Source: Carbonactinospora thermoautotrophica
GTDB lineage: Bacteria; Actinomycetota; Actinomycetes; Streptomycetales; Carbonactinosporaceae
Direction: 5' to 3'
DNA: 64,000 nucleotides
Assembly: GCF_001543895.1 (NCBI RefSeq)
Contig: NZ_JYIJ01000015.1
Span: forward strand, 124,001 to 188,000
Below the pieces are notes generated by a model that did no database searches, was not told where the DNA came from, and saw only the letters and a list, made by a program, of their open reading frames with translations. The position numbers and the translations under genes were made by a program. Of this stretch, positions 41,218 through 50,089 are shown piece after piece (the stretch's first letter is position 1; every line of letters starts with the position of its first letter).

Positions 41218-42719
41218 CGCACGCTCCGCAAGGTCTCGGCGACCGCGATCGCGCGGAGCACGGCAGCGGCCTTGTTGCGGCACTCGCGGTCCTCGTACGC
41301 GGGGTCGGAGTCGGCGACCACGCCCGCGCCGGCCTGCACGTACGCGGTCCCGTCGCGCAGCAGGGCGGTGCGGATGGCGATCGCGGAGTCCAGGTCGCCG
41401 GCGAAGTCCAGGTACGCGATGCACCCGCCGTACAGCCCGCGCCGGGTGGGCTCCAGCTCCTCGATGAGCTCCATCGCGCGCGGCTTGGGCGCGCCGGACA
41501 GGGTGCCGGCGGGGAAGCAGGCGGTGAGCGCGTCGAACGCGGCGCGCCCCGGCGCGAGCCGGCCCACCACGGTGGACACGATGTGCATCACGTGGCTGTA
41601 CCGCTCGATCGCCATGAAGTCGACCACCTCGACGCTGCCCGGCTCGCACACCCGCCCCAGGTCGTTGCGACCCAGGTCGACGAGCATGATGTGCTCGGCC
41701 CGCTCCTTGGGGTCGGCGAGCAGTTCGGCGGCGAGCGCCGCGTCCTCCTCCGGGGTCGCGCCCCGCCAGCGGGTGCCGGCGATCGGGTGCGTCATGGCGC
41801 GCCCGTCAGCGACCTTGACCAGCGCCTCGGGGCTGGAGCCGACGACGTCGAAACCCTCGAAGCGCAGCAGGTACATGTATGGGCTGGGGTTGGTCATCCG
41901 CAGCACGCGGTACACGTCCAGCGCGCTCGCCCGGGTCGGCATCTCGAACCGCTGGCTGAGCACGACCTGGAACGCCTCGCCGGCCTTGATCGCCTCGACC
42001 GCCCGCTCGACGGCGGCCATGAAGTCGGCGCGCGAGGTGCGGGAGACGTACTCAGGTGTCGCGTCCGGGTCGAGCGCGGCGGCGTTGGGTGCGACCGGAC
42101 GGGTGAGGTCGGAGGTCATCGCGTCCAGCCGGGCGACGGCCCGGTGATAGGCGGCGTCGACGCCGGACGGCTGGTCGTCGTGGTTGATCGCGTTGGCGAT
42201 GAGCAGCACCGTGCCGTCCTCGTGGTCGAGCACCGCGAGGTCGGTGGCGAGCATCATCGCCAGCTCCGGAAGGCCCAGGTCGTCTTGGGCCAGGTTCGGC
42301 AGGCGCTCCAGGCGGCGCACCGCGTCGTACCCGATGTAGCCCACGAACCCGCCGGTGAGCGGCGGCAGGCCGGGGGTCCGCGGGGTGCGCAGCGCCTCGA
42401 CGCTCTCCCGCAGCGCGCGCAGCGGGTCGCCCCCCGTGGGCAGCCCCACCGGGGGTTCGCCGAGCCAGTGGGCGGCGCCGTGCCGCTCGGTGAGGGTGGC
42501 GGCGCAGCGGACGCCGATGAAGGAGTACCGGGACCAGACCCGGCCGTGCTCGGCGGACTCCAGCAGGAACGTGCCGGGCCGCTCGCCGGCGAGCTTGCGA
42601 TACATGCCGACCGGCGTGTCCCCGTCGGCGAACAGCTTGCGGACCACCGGGATGACCCGCCGGTCCTCGGCGAGCTTGCGGAACATGTCCAGGTCCGGGG
42701 TGACGGCGCCGGTGGTCAT
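41214..42719 (-). CDS. trpE: Anthranilate synthase component I
   Basis: Chorismate-using enzyme, first step of tryptophan synthesis. The protein is 501 residues. The N-terminal region carries the feedback-site motif LLESAE (about 48-53). The chorismate-binding domain includes [51 protein letters not shown] and [13 protein letters not shown] start at the ATG at 42719, with AGGGG upstream; a GTG at 42728 that overlaps the hisI stop is the alternative. No trpD or glutamine amidotransferase partner is in the window. Confidence 0.95.
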   Translation of the reverse strand: MTTGAVTPDLDMFRKLAEDRRVIPVVRKLFADGDTPVGMYRKLAGERPGTFLLESAEHGRVWSRYSFIGVRCAATLTERHGAAHWLGEPPVGLPTGGDPLRALRESVEALRTPRTPGLPPLTGGFVGYIGYDAVRRLERLPNLAQDDLGLPELAMMLATDLAVLDHEDGTVLLIANAINHDDQPSGVDAAYHRAVARLDAMTSDLTRPVAPNAAALDPDATPEYVSRTSRADFMAAVERAVEAIKAGEAFQVVLSQRFEMPTRASALDVYRVLRMTNPSPYMYLLRFEGFDVVGSSPEALVKVADGRAMTHPIAGTRWRGATPEEDAALAAELLADPKERAEHIMLVDLGRNDLGRVCEPGSVEVVDFMAIERYSHVMHIVSTVVGRLAPGRAAFDALTACFPAGTLSGAPKPRAMELIEELEPTRRGLYGGCIAYLDFAGDLDSAIAIRTALLRDGTAYVQAGAGVVADSDPAYEDRECRNKAAAVLRAIAVAETLRSVR

Positions 42720-42724
42720 GGCGC

Positions 42725-43102
42725 TCACCCCTGGCCCGGGCCGGTCGCCAGCTCGCCGGCGTCGAAGCAGGTGCGGTCCCCGGTGTGGCAGGCCGCGCCG
42801 ACCTGGTCGACCTTGACGAGCACGGTGTCGCCGTCGCAGTCCAGCGCCACCGACTTGACCCACTGGACGTGGCCGGAGGTGTCCCCCTTCACCCAGTACT
42901 CCTGCCGGCTGCGGCTCCAGAACGTGCAGCGGCCGGTGGTGAGGGTGCGGTGCAGCGCCTCGTCGTCCATCCACCCGAGCATGAGCACCTCACCGGTGTC
43001 GTACTGCTGGACGACGGCTGGGAACAGCCCCCGGTCGTCGCGTTTGAGGCGGGCGGCGATCGCCGGGTCGAGGTTGGAAGGTCGGGCGGGTTCTCCTGGC
43101 AT
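42725..43102 (-). CDS. hisI: Phosphoribosyl-AMP cyclohydrolase
   Basis: Third step of histidine synthesis: opens the purine ring of phosphoribosyl-AMP. The protein is 125 residues from the ATG at 43102, which has GGGAG upstream; an earlier ATG gives nine more residues. Motifs are [28 protein letters not shown] (catalytic and zinc region), DCDGDTVL (Mg-binding) and [10 protein letters not shown] (zinc Cys). It stands apart from the other his genes, heading the trpE run. Confidence 0.95.
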   Translation of the reverse strand: MPGEPARPSNLDPAIAARLKRDDRGLFPAVVQQYDTGEVLMLGWMDDEALHRTLTTGRCTFWSRSRQEYWVKGDTSGHVQWVKSVALDCDGDTVLVKVDQVGAACHTGDRTCFDAGELATGPGQG

Positions 43103-43175
43103 GCGCCCATTCTCCCGGACGCGCCGCATCGTGCGTTCACCACGCCGTCGTCGGGCTCTGGCAAGCTTTCACGCC

Positions 43176-44003
43176 ATGACCGTTCCGCCTCGAGAGCCGT
43201 TCCCGTACGGGCAGCCGGGACCCGGCCCGGCACAGCCCCCGTACGGGTCACCGCAGTCCCCACCGTACGACACGCAGCCGCAGTACGGGGCGCAGCAGTA
43301 CGGGGCCCAGCAGTTCCCGCACCCGCCGTACGCGACGCCGCCGCGGCGGACGAACCCGTTCGCGATCGCGTCGCTCGTGTTCGGCGTCATCGGCGGCAGC
43401 CTGCTCTCGATCATCTTCGGCATCGTCGCGCTCAAGCAGATCAAGGAGCGCGGCGAGCAGGGCCGTGGCCTGGCCCTCGCCGGATTCGTGCTGTCGGTCT
43501 GCTGGATCCTGCTCATCGGCGTGGGAGTGACCGTCGCGATCGTCGCCGCGTCGCAGGAGGAGAAGACCAACGTCAGCGCGGACCAGCGGCCCGGCGCCGG
43601 CTCGGACACCGGCACCGACGTGGGCACGGGTGACGGCTCCGACACCAAGCGTGTGAACGAGCTGGAGGTCGGCGACTGCCTCAAGCGGCTGTCCGAGGGC
43701 ACGCACTTCTTGGTGTCGGTGGTGCCCTGCTCCACGCCGCACCGGGCCGAGGTGTTCGCGAAGGTGACCCTGACCGGGATCAGCTATCCCGGCGAGAGCG
43801 TGATCGCCGAGGAGGCCGAGAACCGGTGCAGCCAACGGCTGACCAGCATCGCCGACCCGGAGAAGCTGGAGGACCTGAACCTTTTCTACTTCGGCCCCAC
43901 CCGCTCGTCGTGGGAGGACGGTGACCGGCAGGTGCTCTGCCTGGTCATGGACCCCAACCGCGACCGCACGGGCCGGATCCTGGAGGGCGGACCGGCGGCC
44001 TGA
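43176..44003 (+). CDS. DUF4190 membrane protein with septum-formation-like C-terminal domain
   Basis: Protein of 275 residues. A Pro/Tyr/Gln-rich cytoplasmic tail (residues 1-60, repeats of PYG/YGAQQ) is followed by two helices (ASLVFGVIGGSLLSIIFGIV and LALAGFVLSVCWILLIGVG) typical of DUF4190. A Thr/Gly/Asp linker leads to an extracellular domain with two to three Cys (VGDCLKRLSEG, VPCSTPHRAEVF, NRCSQRL, VLCLVM) like the actinobacterial Septum_form/DUF4333 group. Function unknown. It is convergent with an ABC exporter gene and divergent from hisI. Confidence 0.82.
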   Translation: MTVPPREPFPYGQPGPGPAQPPYGSPQSPPYDTQPQYGAQQYGAQQFPHPPYATPPRRTNPFAIASLVFGVIGGSLLSIIFGIVALKQIKERGEQGRGLALAGFVLSVCWILLIGVGVTVAIVAASQEEKTNVSADQRPGAGSDTGTDVGTGDGSDTKRVNELEVGDCLKRLSEGTHFLVSVVPCSTPHRAEVFAKVTLTGISYPGESVIAEEAENRCSQRLTSIADPEKLEDLNLFYFGPTRSSWEDGDRQVLCLVMDPNRDRTGRILEGGPAA

Positions 44004-44200
44004 GCCGGGCACCGACGCGCACCTGTGGCGTCCTTCCGCGCCGTGGCCGTTCCACCCGGCGTGTCCCCCGCCCTGACCGGGGTCGCCCGCCGGGTACCAC
44101 AGCACGTCCACGCTCGCCTTCCGCTGCCCCCCGGGTACGGCATCGTCGCGCGTCGGTGCCGATCCGGTCGGGAACCGGGCCTGGCGATCACGGGACGGAT

Positions 44201-44224
44201 CGCCGAGGGCGACCGTCCTCGGCG
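44201..44224 (-). terminator. Terminator hairpin after the ABC half-transporter gene
   Basis: CGCCGAGG (44201-44208) pairs with CCTCGGCG (44217-44224) around an 8-nt loop, directly after the stop of the ABC gene at 44226. The rest of the 44004-44200 spacer shows nothing notable. Confidence 0.6.
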
Positions 44225-44225
44225 C

Positions 44226-46016
44226 CTAGACCGCCTTCTGCTGGGCCGCCCAGGAGGCGTGCAGCCGGGCGTACACCCCGCCGCGTGCGACCAGCTCCGC
44301 GTGCGGGCCGCGCTCCACGACCCGACCGGCGTCGAACACGATCACCTCCTCGGCCGCCTCGGCCGTGGACAGCCGGTGCGCGATCGAGATGGCGGTACGG
44401 CCCCGGGTCAACCCCTCCAACGCCCGCTGGATCCGCATCTCGGTGCCCGGGTCCACCGCGGAGGTCGCCTCGTCCAGCACGAGCAGGTCCGGGTCGGCGA
44501 TGTAGGCGCGGGCGAGCGCGACGAGCTGGCGCTCGCCCGCGGACAGCGACTCCCCGCGCTGCCCGACCGGGGTGTCGAGGCCGCGCCGCAGCCCGTCCAG
44601 CCAGTCCGCGAGTCCCAGCTCGGTGAGCGCGAGACGGATCTCCTCGTCGGTGGCGTCCGGCTTGCCGTACCGGATGTTGTCCCGCAGCGAGGCGTCGAAC
44701 AGGAACCCGTCCTGGGGCACCATGACGACCCGCTCGCGCAGTGACGAGAACCGCACCCGGGTGAGCGGCACCCCGTCGAAGAGGACGCGGCCCTCCGTGG
44801 GGTCCATGAGCCGGGTGAGCAGCTTGGCGAACGTGGTCTTGCCGGACCCGGTCTCGCCGACGACGGCCACCCGGGAGCGGGGGGCGATCACCAGGTCGAC
44901 GTCGTGGAGCACGGTCGGCCCGCCCGGGTACGCGTACGAGACGTGCTCGAACCGGACCTCGATCGGCCCGCGAGGCAGCTCCACGCCGTCCGCGCCGGGG
45001 TCGGCGACGTCGGGGCGGGTGTCGAGCAGGCCGAGCACGCGCCGCCACCCGGCGGCGGCGTTCTGCGCCTCGTTGAGCACCTCGGTCCCGAGCTGGACCG
45101 GCGTGATGAACAGGTTGACCAGGAACAGGAACGCGACCAGCTCGCCCAGCGTGATCTGGCGGTCGACCCCGAGCAGCACGCCGGCCACGACGAGCGCGCC
45201 GGTCGCGAACGCCGCCACCACCTCGCCGGTGGAGAACGTCAGCGCCACCACGGTCTGCGCCCGGGTCTGCGCCTTCTTGAACCGCTCGATGCCCTCGTCG
45301 ATTCGCTTCGCGGTGCGGTCCTCGATCCCGTAGGCGCGGACCACCGCGGCACCGACGACCGACTCCGAGATAGCCGCGAGCATCTCCCCGACCCGCTCGC
45401 GCACCCGCCCGTACGCGCGCTGCAGCCGCCGCTGGAAGGTGCGCACCAGCAGGAACAACGGGAGGAAGCAGGCCCACACCAGCAGCGTGAGCTGCCAGGA
45501 GTACACAGCCATGAGCACGGTCGAGGTGGCCAGCTGGCCGACGCTCACGATCGCGAGCATCCCGCTCCACTGCACGAACTGGCTGATCGTGTCCACGTCG
45601 CTGGTCACCCGGGACACCAGCGCGCCGCGCCGTTCGGAGTTCTGGTGCAGCACCGACAGGTCGTGCACGTGCCGGAACGCCTTGATCCGTAGCGTGGCCA
45701 ACCCGCCCTCCGCGGCCCGGTACAGCCGGACGTTCATCGCGTACCCGGCTGCGGCGGTCACCACCACGGCGACCGTGGCCAGGGCGACCATCCAGCGGAC
45801 GAAGGGGAGGTCCGGCCCGTGCGGCCCGCGCAGCCCGTGGTCGATCGTCTGCTGGATGGCGATCGGAGTGACGATCCGCCCGGCCGTGGCGACGAGCGCC
45901 AGCAGCAGGGTGACCCAGAACCCGCGGAGGAACTCCGGTGACTCCTTGAGCCCCCGCAGCACCGCCTGCCAGGCGGTCAAGGACGAGGACTCCAGCGCTA
46001 GGGAGGGGTTACTCAC
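44226..46016 (-). CDS. ABC exporter half-transporter (consensus-site subunit)
   Basis: A protein of 596 residues: six-helix exporter domain (about 30-310) and an ATPase domain (about 350-590). Motifs are Walker A GETGSGKT (387-394), signature LSAGE (491-495, degenerate), Walker B LLVLDE with catalytic Glu516, and H-loop His547 (SIAHRLST). It therefore has an intact catalytic Glu and His but a weakened signature. The other ABC half-transporter at 50090-51889 has the reverse pattern, so the two probably form a heterodimer. A multispecific drug or lipid exporter is the usual role; the substrate is unknown. Divergent from the WXG100 module. Confidence 0.9.
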   Translation of the reverse strand: MSNPSLALESSSLTAWQAVLRGLKESPEFLRGFWVTLLLALVATAGRIVTPIAIQQTIDHGLRGPHGPDLPFVRWMVALATVAVVVTAAAGYAMNVRLYRAAEGGLATLRIKAFRHVHDLSVLHQNSERRGALVSRVTSDVDTISQFVQWSGMLAIVSVGQLATSTVLMAVYSWQLTLLVWACFLPLFLLVRTFQRRLQRAYGRVRERVGEMLAAISESVVGAAVVRAYGIEDRTAKRIDEGIERFKKAQTRAQTVVALTFSTGEVVAAFATGALVVAGVLLGVDRQITLGELVAFLFLVNLFITPVQLGTEVLNEAQNAAAGWRRVLGLLDTRPDVADPGADGVELPRGPIEVRFEHVSYAYPGGPTVLHDVDLVIAPRSRVAVVGETGSGKTTFAKLLTRLMDPTEGRVLFDGVPLTRVRFSSLRERVVMVPQDGFLFDASLRDNIRYGKPDATDEEIRLALTELGLADWLDGLRRGLDTPVGQRGESLSAGERQLVALARAYIADPDLLVLDEATSAVDPGTEMRIQRALEGLTRGRTAISIAHRLSTAEAAEEVIVFDAGRVVERGPHAELVARGGVYARLHASWAAQQKAV

Positions 46017-46102
46017 GGGTCGCCATCATCCTTCATGGCGTCCGGGAACGCGAACGGTTTCGCCGCATGCACCCGACCCGGCCGCTAAGGCGACCTTCTC
46101 GA

Positions 46103-46175
46103 GATCAAAGCAAGTTGATCAAGTGTATAGACTTGAGGATCGTTATTGAGATCAATCGTTGGGATTCCATTGATC
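46103..46175 (+). promoter_or_regulatory. Paired GATCAA/TTGATC inverted repeats upstream of the WXG100 module
   Basis: GATCAA (46103-46108) faces TTGATC (46115-46120) with a 6-nt gap. GATCAAT (46150-46156) faces ATTGATC (46169-46175) with a 12-nt gap. The two centres are 51 bp apart, close to five helical turns. The stretch is AT-rich and ends 14 bp before the GTG start of the first WXG100 gene. I infer an operator for a dimeric regulator, or two regulators; no promoter hexamers are certain. Confidence 0.5.
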
Positions 46176-46189
46176 TTCACGAGGGTCAC

Positions 46190-46486
46190 GTGAGCGGACC
46201 TGCGATCATCGACGTCGACTTCGCGCTCATGCAGCAAGGTGTCGATGCCATCAAGAACACCGGCAAGGTCATGTACGAACAGCTCTCCCAGATCAAAAAG
46301 GACGTGCAGAGGCTACGCGGCGTCTGGGAGGGCGAGGCCAGCGACGCGTTCGACCAGCGCTGGCAGGACGTCGAGAAGTACGCGGAGTCCGCGATACTCA
46401 ACCTGGCCCGCCTCGGCGAGATCCTCGGCAACGCCAAGGAGATCTTCAACACCGCCGAGCGGCAGAACCTGCAGATGCTCGGCTAG
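46190..46486 (+). CDS. WXG100 family (ESX-type) small protein
   Basis: Protein of 98 residues forming a predicted helical hairpin, the WXG100 shape. The turn holds the motif WEG (residues 46-48, in RLRGVWEGEASDAF). There is no signal peptide and no YxxxD/E at the end. WXG100 proteins are secreted as dimers by type VII (ESX) machinery. The GTG start has GAGG upstream. It heads a plus-strand run of four genes with no ESX core component in the window, so it would depend on a distant system, or act as part of a stand-alone module. Confidence 0.87.
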   Translation: MSGPAIIDVDFALMQQGVDAIKNTGKVMYEQLSQIKKDVQRLRGVWEGEASDAFDQRWQDVEKYAESAILNLARLGEILGNAKEIFNTAERQNLQMLG

Positions 46487-46532
46487 CCACCCGAGCGCGG
46501 CCTGCACCAGCACCGAGACCAGGGGAGAGCCG

Positions 46533-46835
46533 ATGTCTGGCCGAATCCATGCCGACCCGGCGCGGATGAAGCAGATCGCGGATGCGATCAAGCAGACCGC
46601 CGAGGCGTTCCAAGCCAAGGTAAACGAGTTCGGCAGGGTGGCGCCGGACGTCGATGACGCCTTCGGCGTCATGAGCGAGTCCACCGAGGCCTTGCGCGAG
46701 TACGTGAGCCTGGCCCAGCACGCCGCCGAGGATCTGGAGAAGCTGCACCAGCGACTCGCCGGCCTCGCCGCCGTCGTCGAGGCTGCCGCGAAGAACTACA
46801 CGACGGCCGACAGCAAGGCGGTGCCGCGAAGGTAG
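46533..46835 (+). CDS. Type VII secretion-associated small helical protein (EspC/ESX-like)
   Basis: Protein of 100 residues, all helical, with no WXG motif. Near the C-terminus it has YTTAD (Tyr89 to Asp93), matching the YxxxD/E secretion signal of type VII substrates. The pattern suits the EspC-like or partner class that pairs with a WXG100 protein. The ATG at 46533 has AGGGGAGAG upstream. It lies 46 bp after the WXG100 gene and is followed 6 bp later by the 633-residue gene. Function is inferred from size, fold and neighbours only. Confidence 0.75.
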   Translation: MSGRIHADPARMKQIADAIKQTAEAFQAKVNEFGRVAPDVDDAFGVMSESTEALREYVSLAQHAAEDLEKLHQRLAGLAAVVEAAAKNYTTADSKAVPRR

Positions 46836-46841
46836 GGGCTG

Positions 46842-48743
46842 ATGGACGAGGCGACACGGGCTGACCAGCAAACCATCGAGAAGAGCTTCAACATCTTCAA
46901 GCCGGGCGGCGACCCCGAAGTCCTCCGCGAGTGCGCCCAGCAGTGGCGCAGCATGAAGGCCTGCCTTCAGCAGACGTTCTCCCACCTGGACGGACAGGTC
47001 GACCAGCTCCGCGAGGCATGGCAGGGCGCGGCCGCCGACAAGTACCAGGAGCGGTACAAGCAGCTCAAGGAGGCCGCGCTCAAGGATCTGGACCAGTTCG
47101 ACCAGATCGCCAACCAGCTCGAGCAGTGCGCGAACGAGATCGAGAAGGTCAACGACGAGATCCAGAAGATCCTGGCGGAGATCGGGATCTCGATCGCGAT
47201 CGGAGTCGGCCTCTCGGTCATCACCGCGGGCTTCGGCAGCGCCGCCGCAGCGGCCGCGGCCAGCGCCCAGGTCGCGCGCGGCGCCACGATCGTCGCCCGG
47301 CTCGGGCAACTGCTGCTCCGCCTCGCGCAGTGGTTCCGCGGGCTCAGCGGCTTCACCCGGTTCGCGATCCGCACCGGCTTCGAGTTCGCCGGCAACATGG
47401 GCGCGACCTTTGTGGCCAAGTCACTTACCGGGCAGCAGGTCAAGGGCGAGGACTGGGCGTCGGGCGCGGTCGGCGCGCTGGCGGCCAGCGGTCTGGGCAC
47501 CGCCGTCGGCGCCTCGCAGCGGCTGTCGAAACTCACCGGCGCCGGGGCTGTCCTGCGCGACGGCATGACCGGGTTCACGGCGGGCGCCATCGGCACTGGT
47601 GCTTTCGAGACCGGCAAGGGCGTCGTGACCGGGGAGGGCGTCGACGCTGGCGAGGTGCTCACCAAATCCCTGATCAGCGGCGCGGGCCAGGGCATCGCAG
47701 GCAGTGCCTCGCACGGCCTGAACTGGCTCGGTACCAAAGGCGGGGACGCGCTGATGAAGAGGGCCTTCGGCCTCGACCTGGACGCTCCTGCCGTCTCCAC
47801 CCCGACGTCCAGCGGCGACGGGGACGGTCTCGACCTGCCGACGAGCACGGCAGGCGGCGGAGGCGGCGGCTCCAGCCAGGGCAGTGTCCTCGACCTGCCC
47901 ACCGTGCGGACCGGCCAGCCGGACGCCGGTCCGAGCCCCACTCCAGACGGCCCGAGTGCCACACAGGACGGTCCGAGCACGCGCGCGGACGCACCGGTCC
48001 GCACCGGCTCGGTCGACGCGCCCGCGCCGCAGGGCGGGCTGTCGCGCGGCTCCGACACAGCGCCGGCGGCGGACACCTCGGCCCGGTCCACCCCGGACGC
48101 CAACTCGGTTCCCACCCAGCCGGCCGAGGCGCCTCCGCAGACCGCCGACGCTCCGCCCGCCCAGAGCGGCGAGCCATCCGGCGGGGACACTCCAGCCACG
48201 CAGGGCAACGGCACGCCCACGCAAGGCGATGACGCCCCACCGGCACAGCGGACCCCCGACGCGCCAGCACAGGACGCGACGCCAGCCCAGGCCAACGACA
48301 CGCCCGCCCAGGACGGCGACGCATCGGCACAGCACAACGACGCTTCCGCATCCCAGAGCACGCAGACGCAGCCCGCCCAGGGCGACGAGGCGCCGTTCCA
48401 GAGCGTGGACGGGTCGGGCCGACAGAACGGCGGCGGGTCTGGTCAGGGCGACCAGACACTCAACCAGGACGGGGACTCGAGCAGCGGTGACGGCTCGGGC
48501 GAACAGCAGCAGGAGACCTGGCGCGACCGTATCTCGCAGGAGAACCAGGACAACCTGGACACCTACGACAACGAGATCCGCGGGCCGGTCTACGGCCTGC
48601 CCAACGCGGTCGGCTGGCAGGGCGCGGCGGCCATCTACGACGAGGAGTTCGTCACTGGCGACAATGCCGAGGACCACCGCAAGGACATCGACGCGGCGGC
48701 CAAGAACCTCGCGGAAACGGCACGGGAGATCAGGAATCACTGA
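46842..48743 (+). CDS. Large WXG100-headed protein with long Pro/Gln linker
   Basis: Protein of 633 residues with a modular layout. Residues about 15-112 are a WXG100 helical hairpin with WQG at 60-62 (AWQGAAADKYQERY). Residues about 112-300 are Gly/Ala-rich with hydrophobic helices (IGISIAIGVGLSVITAG; MTGFTAGAIGTGAF). Residues about 315-555 are a low-complexity Pro/Thr/Gln/Asp linker. The last 80 residues (ETWRDRISQENQDNLDTYDN onward) form a charged domain with a second WQGAAA at 592-597. This is the shape of type VII-exported polymorphic proteins, but I recognise no toxin domain. The end overlaps the next gene by one base. Confidence 0.8.
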   Translation: MDEATRADQQTIEKSFNIFKPGGDPEVLRECAQQWRSMKACLQQTFSHLDGQVDQLREAWQGAAADKYQERYKQLKEAALKDLDQFDQIANQLEQCANEIEKVNDEIQKILAEIGISIAIGVGLSVITAGFGSAAAAAAASAQVARGATIVARLGQLLLRLAQWFRGLSGFTRFAIRTGFEFAGNMGATFVAKSLTGQQVKGEDWASGAVGALAASGLGTAVGASQRLSKLTGAGAVLRDGMTGFTAGAIGTGAFETGKGVVTGEGVDAGEVLTKSLISGAGQGIAGSASHGLNWLGTKGGDALMKRAFGLDLDAPAVSTPTSSGDGDGLDLPTSTAGGGGGGSSQGSVLDLPTVRTGQPDAGPSPTPDGPSATQDGPSTRADAPVRTGSVDAPAPQGGLSRGSDTAPAADTSARSTPDANSVPTQPAEAPPQTADAPPAQSGEPSGGDTPATQGNGTPTQGDDAPPAQRTPDAPAQDATPAQANDTPAQDGDASAQHNDASASQSTQTQPAQGDEAPFQSVDGSGRQNGGGSGQGDQTLNQDGDSSSGDGSGEQQQETWRDRISQENQDNLDTYDNEIRGPVYGLPNAVGWQGAAAIYDEEFVTGDNAEDHRKDIDAAAKNLAETAREIRNH

Positions 48744-50083
48744 TGAGATCCACGGCGGCGACCCGGGCCTGTGGGGCGCTCACGCTCGTCTCGCTGGCGG
48801 CCCTCCTCCTCACGCCCGCGTTCCTGTACCGGGATGAGCCGTGGGGCCCGGCGGTCCTCACGGCAACCGGGCTCTTCCTCGGTTCGCTGGCCCTGTGGGC
48901 GCTGGTCTCGGCCGCATCCGGCGGTGCCGGGGCGACCGCGCCCGGCGCGGGCCCGCGGCCGGCTGCCCGAGCCGCCGCGGTGCCGGTGCTGCCGACTGAA
49001 TGGCCGAGCGCGTACCCGTGGTGGTGGCCGCGGGCGGTGGCGGGTGGGCTGGCCTTCCTGGCGCTGGGCCTGTGCATCGCCCTGCTGGGCAAGACCGACA
49101 ACGCGGAGGCCGCGGCGACGCAGCGCATCCGGGACCTGGGCGGGGTGGAACGCCAGGTCCCCATCGTCGAGGTCGAACGGGCCGAGCTGCGCCGCGAGGG
49201 CCGGAACACCTCCCGGCACTGGCAGGCCGACCTCGTCCTCGAGTTGCGCGACGCCCAGGGCAACCCGCACCGGACGCTGGTGCGGGACGCGCGGCTGCCG
49301 CAGCGGCACAAGCCGGAGCCGGGCGGTTCGATGCGCGTGCTGTACGCGCCGGCCGCCATCGAGGCGGGCGTGCTCGCCGACGAGACCCGTGTCCCGAACC
49401 GCCGTCTGCACCTGCTGCTGGCCTCCCCCGCGCTGGTCCTGGCGGTCGTTCCGCTGCTGCTGCCGTTCTTCGCGCGGCAGCGGTTCGTCCGGGCGGTACG
49501 GCGGGGTACGGCGGTCACCCGCCGGGGATGCGTGCAAGGGATCGAGCAGGGCGGCCTGCGGTTCGTGGACGCCCAGGGCGAGCGCTGGCTGCTGAGGCCG
49601 GCGTCCCGGGCCCACCTGGACCGGCTCGCCGCGGATCTGGACGCGGTGCCGGCAACGCTGGTCTGGGTCCCGGGTCGCGCCCGCGAGCAGGACACCCGGG
49701 TCGCCGCACTGCTGACGGACCGCGACGAGGTGGTGTGGCTCCGGGTCGCGGGGCAAGCGCGTGACCTGCGCCCGCCGGCCGCCGTGCCGCCCGCGTACCA
49801 GCTCCTGGACTCCCACCGGGTGCGGCTGCTCCCCCGCTACCGTGCCTGGGACGCCCGCCTGATCCCGCGTCTCGGTCTGGTCTTCCCGGTCTGGACCCTG
49901 GCCCAGCTCGGGTTCGGTGTCACGGTCACGGCGCCCAACCCGCAGGCGTTGGCGCGCGGGTTCCTGTTCGTGCCGCTCGCGTTGACCGCTGCCGCCCTGT
50001 GCTTCCGCAGTTGGGACTTCTGGACCAACCGGTACCCCAAGCGCCACCCCGCCGACGCGCCCGGAGTGCCGTCCCGGGGCTGA
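48743..50083 (+). CDS. Multispanning membrane protein linked to the WXG100 module
   Basis: Protein of 446 residues. Predicted membrane helices lie at about 10-28, 35-57, 97-117, 226-246, 383-402 and 412-430. A soluble extracytoplasmic-type region (about 120-220) carries beta-like segments (VPIVEVERAELRREGRNTS, and ADLVLELRDAQG) of the kind seen in DUF3592-like proteins. A second soluble region (247-380) is rich in Arg and Asp. The ATG overlaps the stop of the 633-residue gene (TGATG), so they are coupled. It could anchor, chaperone or protect against the large protein; this is inference. Confidence 0.75.
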   Translation: MRSTAATRACGALTLVSLAALLLTPAFLYRDEPWGPAVLTATGLFLGSLALWALVSAASGGAGATAPGAGPRPAARAAAVPVLPTEWPSAYPWWWPRAVAGGLAFLALGLCIALLGKTDNAEAAATQRIRDLGGVERQVPIVEVERAELRREGRNTSRHWQADLVLELRDAQGNPHRTLVRDARLPQRHKPEPGGSMRVLYAPAAIEAGVLADETRVPNRRLHLLLASPALVLAVVPLLLPFFARQRFVRAVRRGTAVTRRGCVQGIEQGGLRFVDAQGERWLLRPASRAHLDRLAADLDAVPATLVWVPGRAREQDTRVAALLTDRDEVVWLRVAGQARDLRPPAAVPPAYQLLDSHRVRLLPRYRAWDARLIPRLGLVFPVWTLAQLGFGVTVTAPNPQALARGFLFVPLALTAAALCFRSWDFWTNRYPKRHPADAPGVPSRG

Positions 50084-50089
50084 GCGTGC

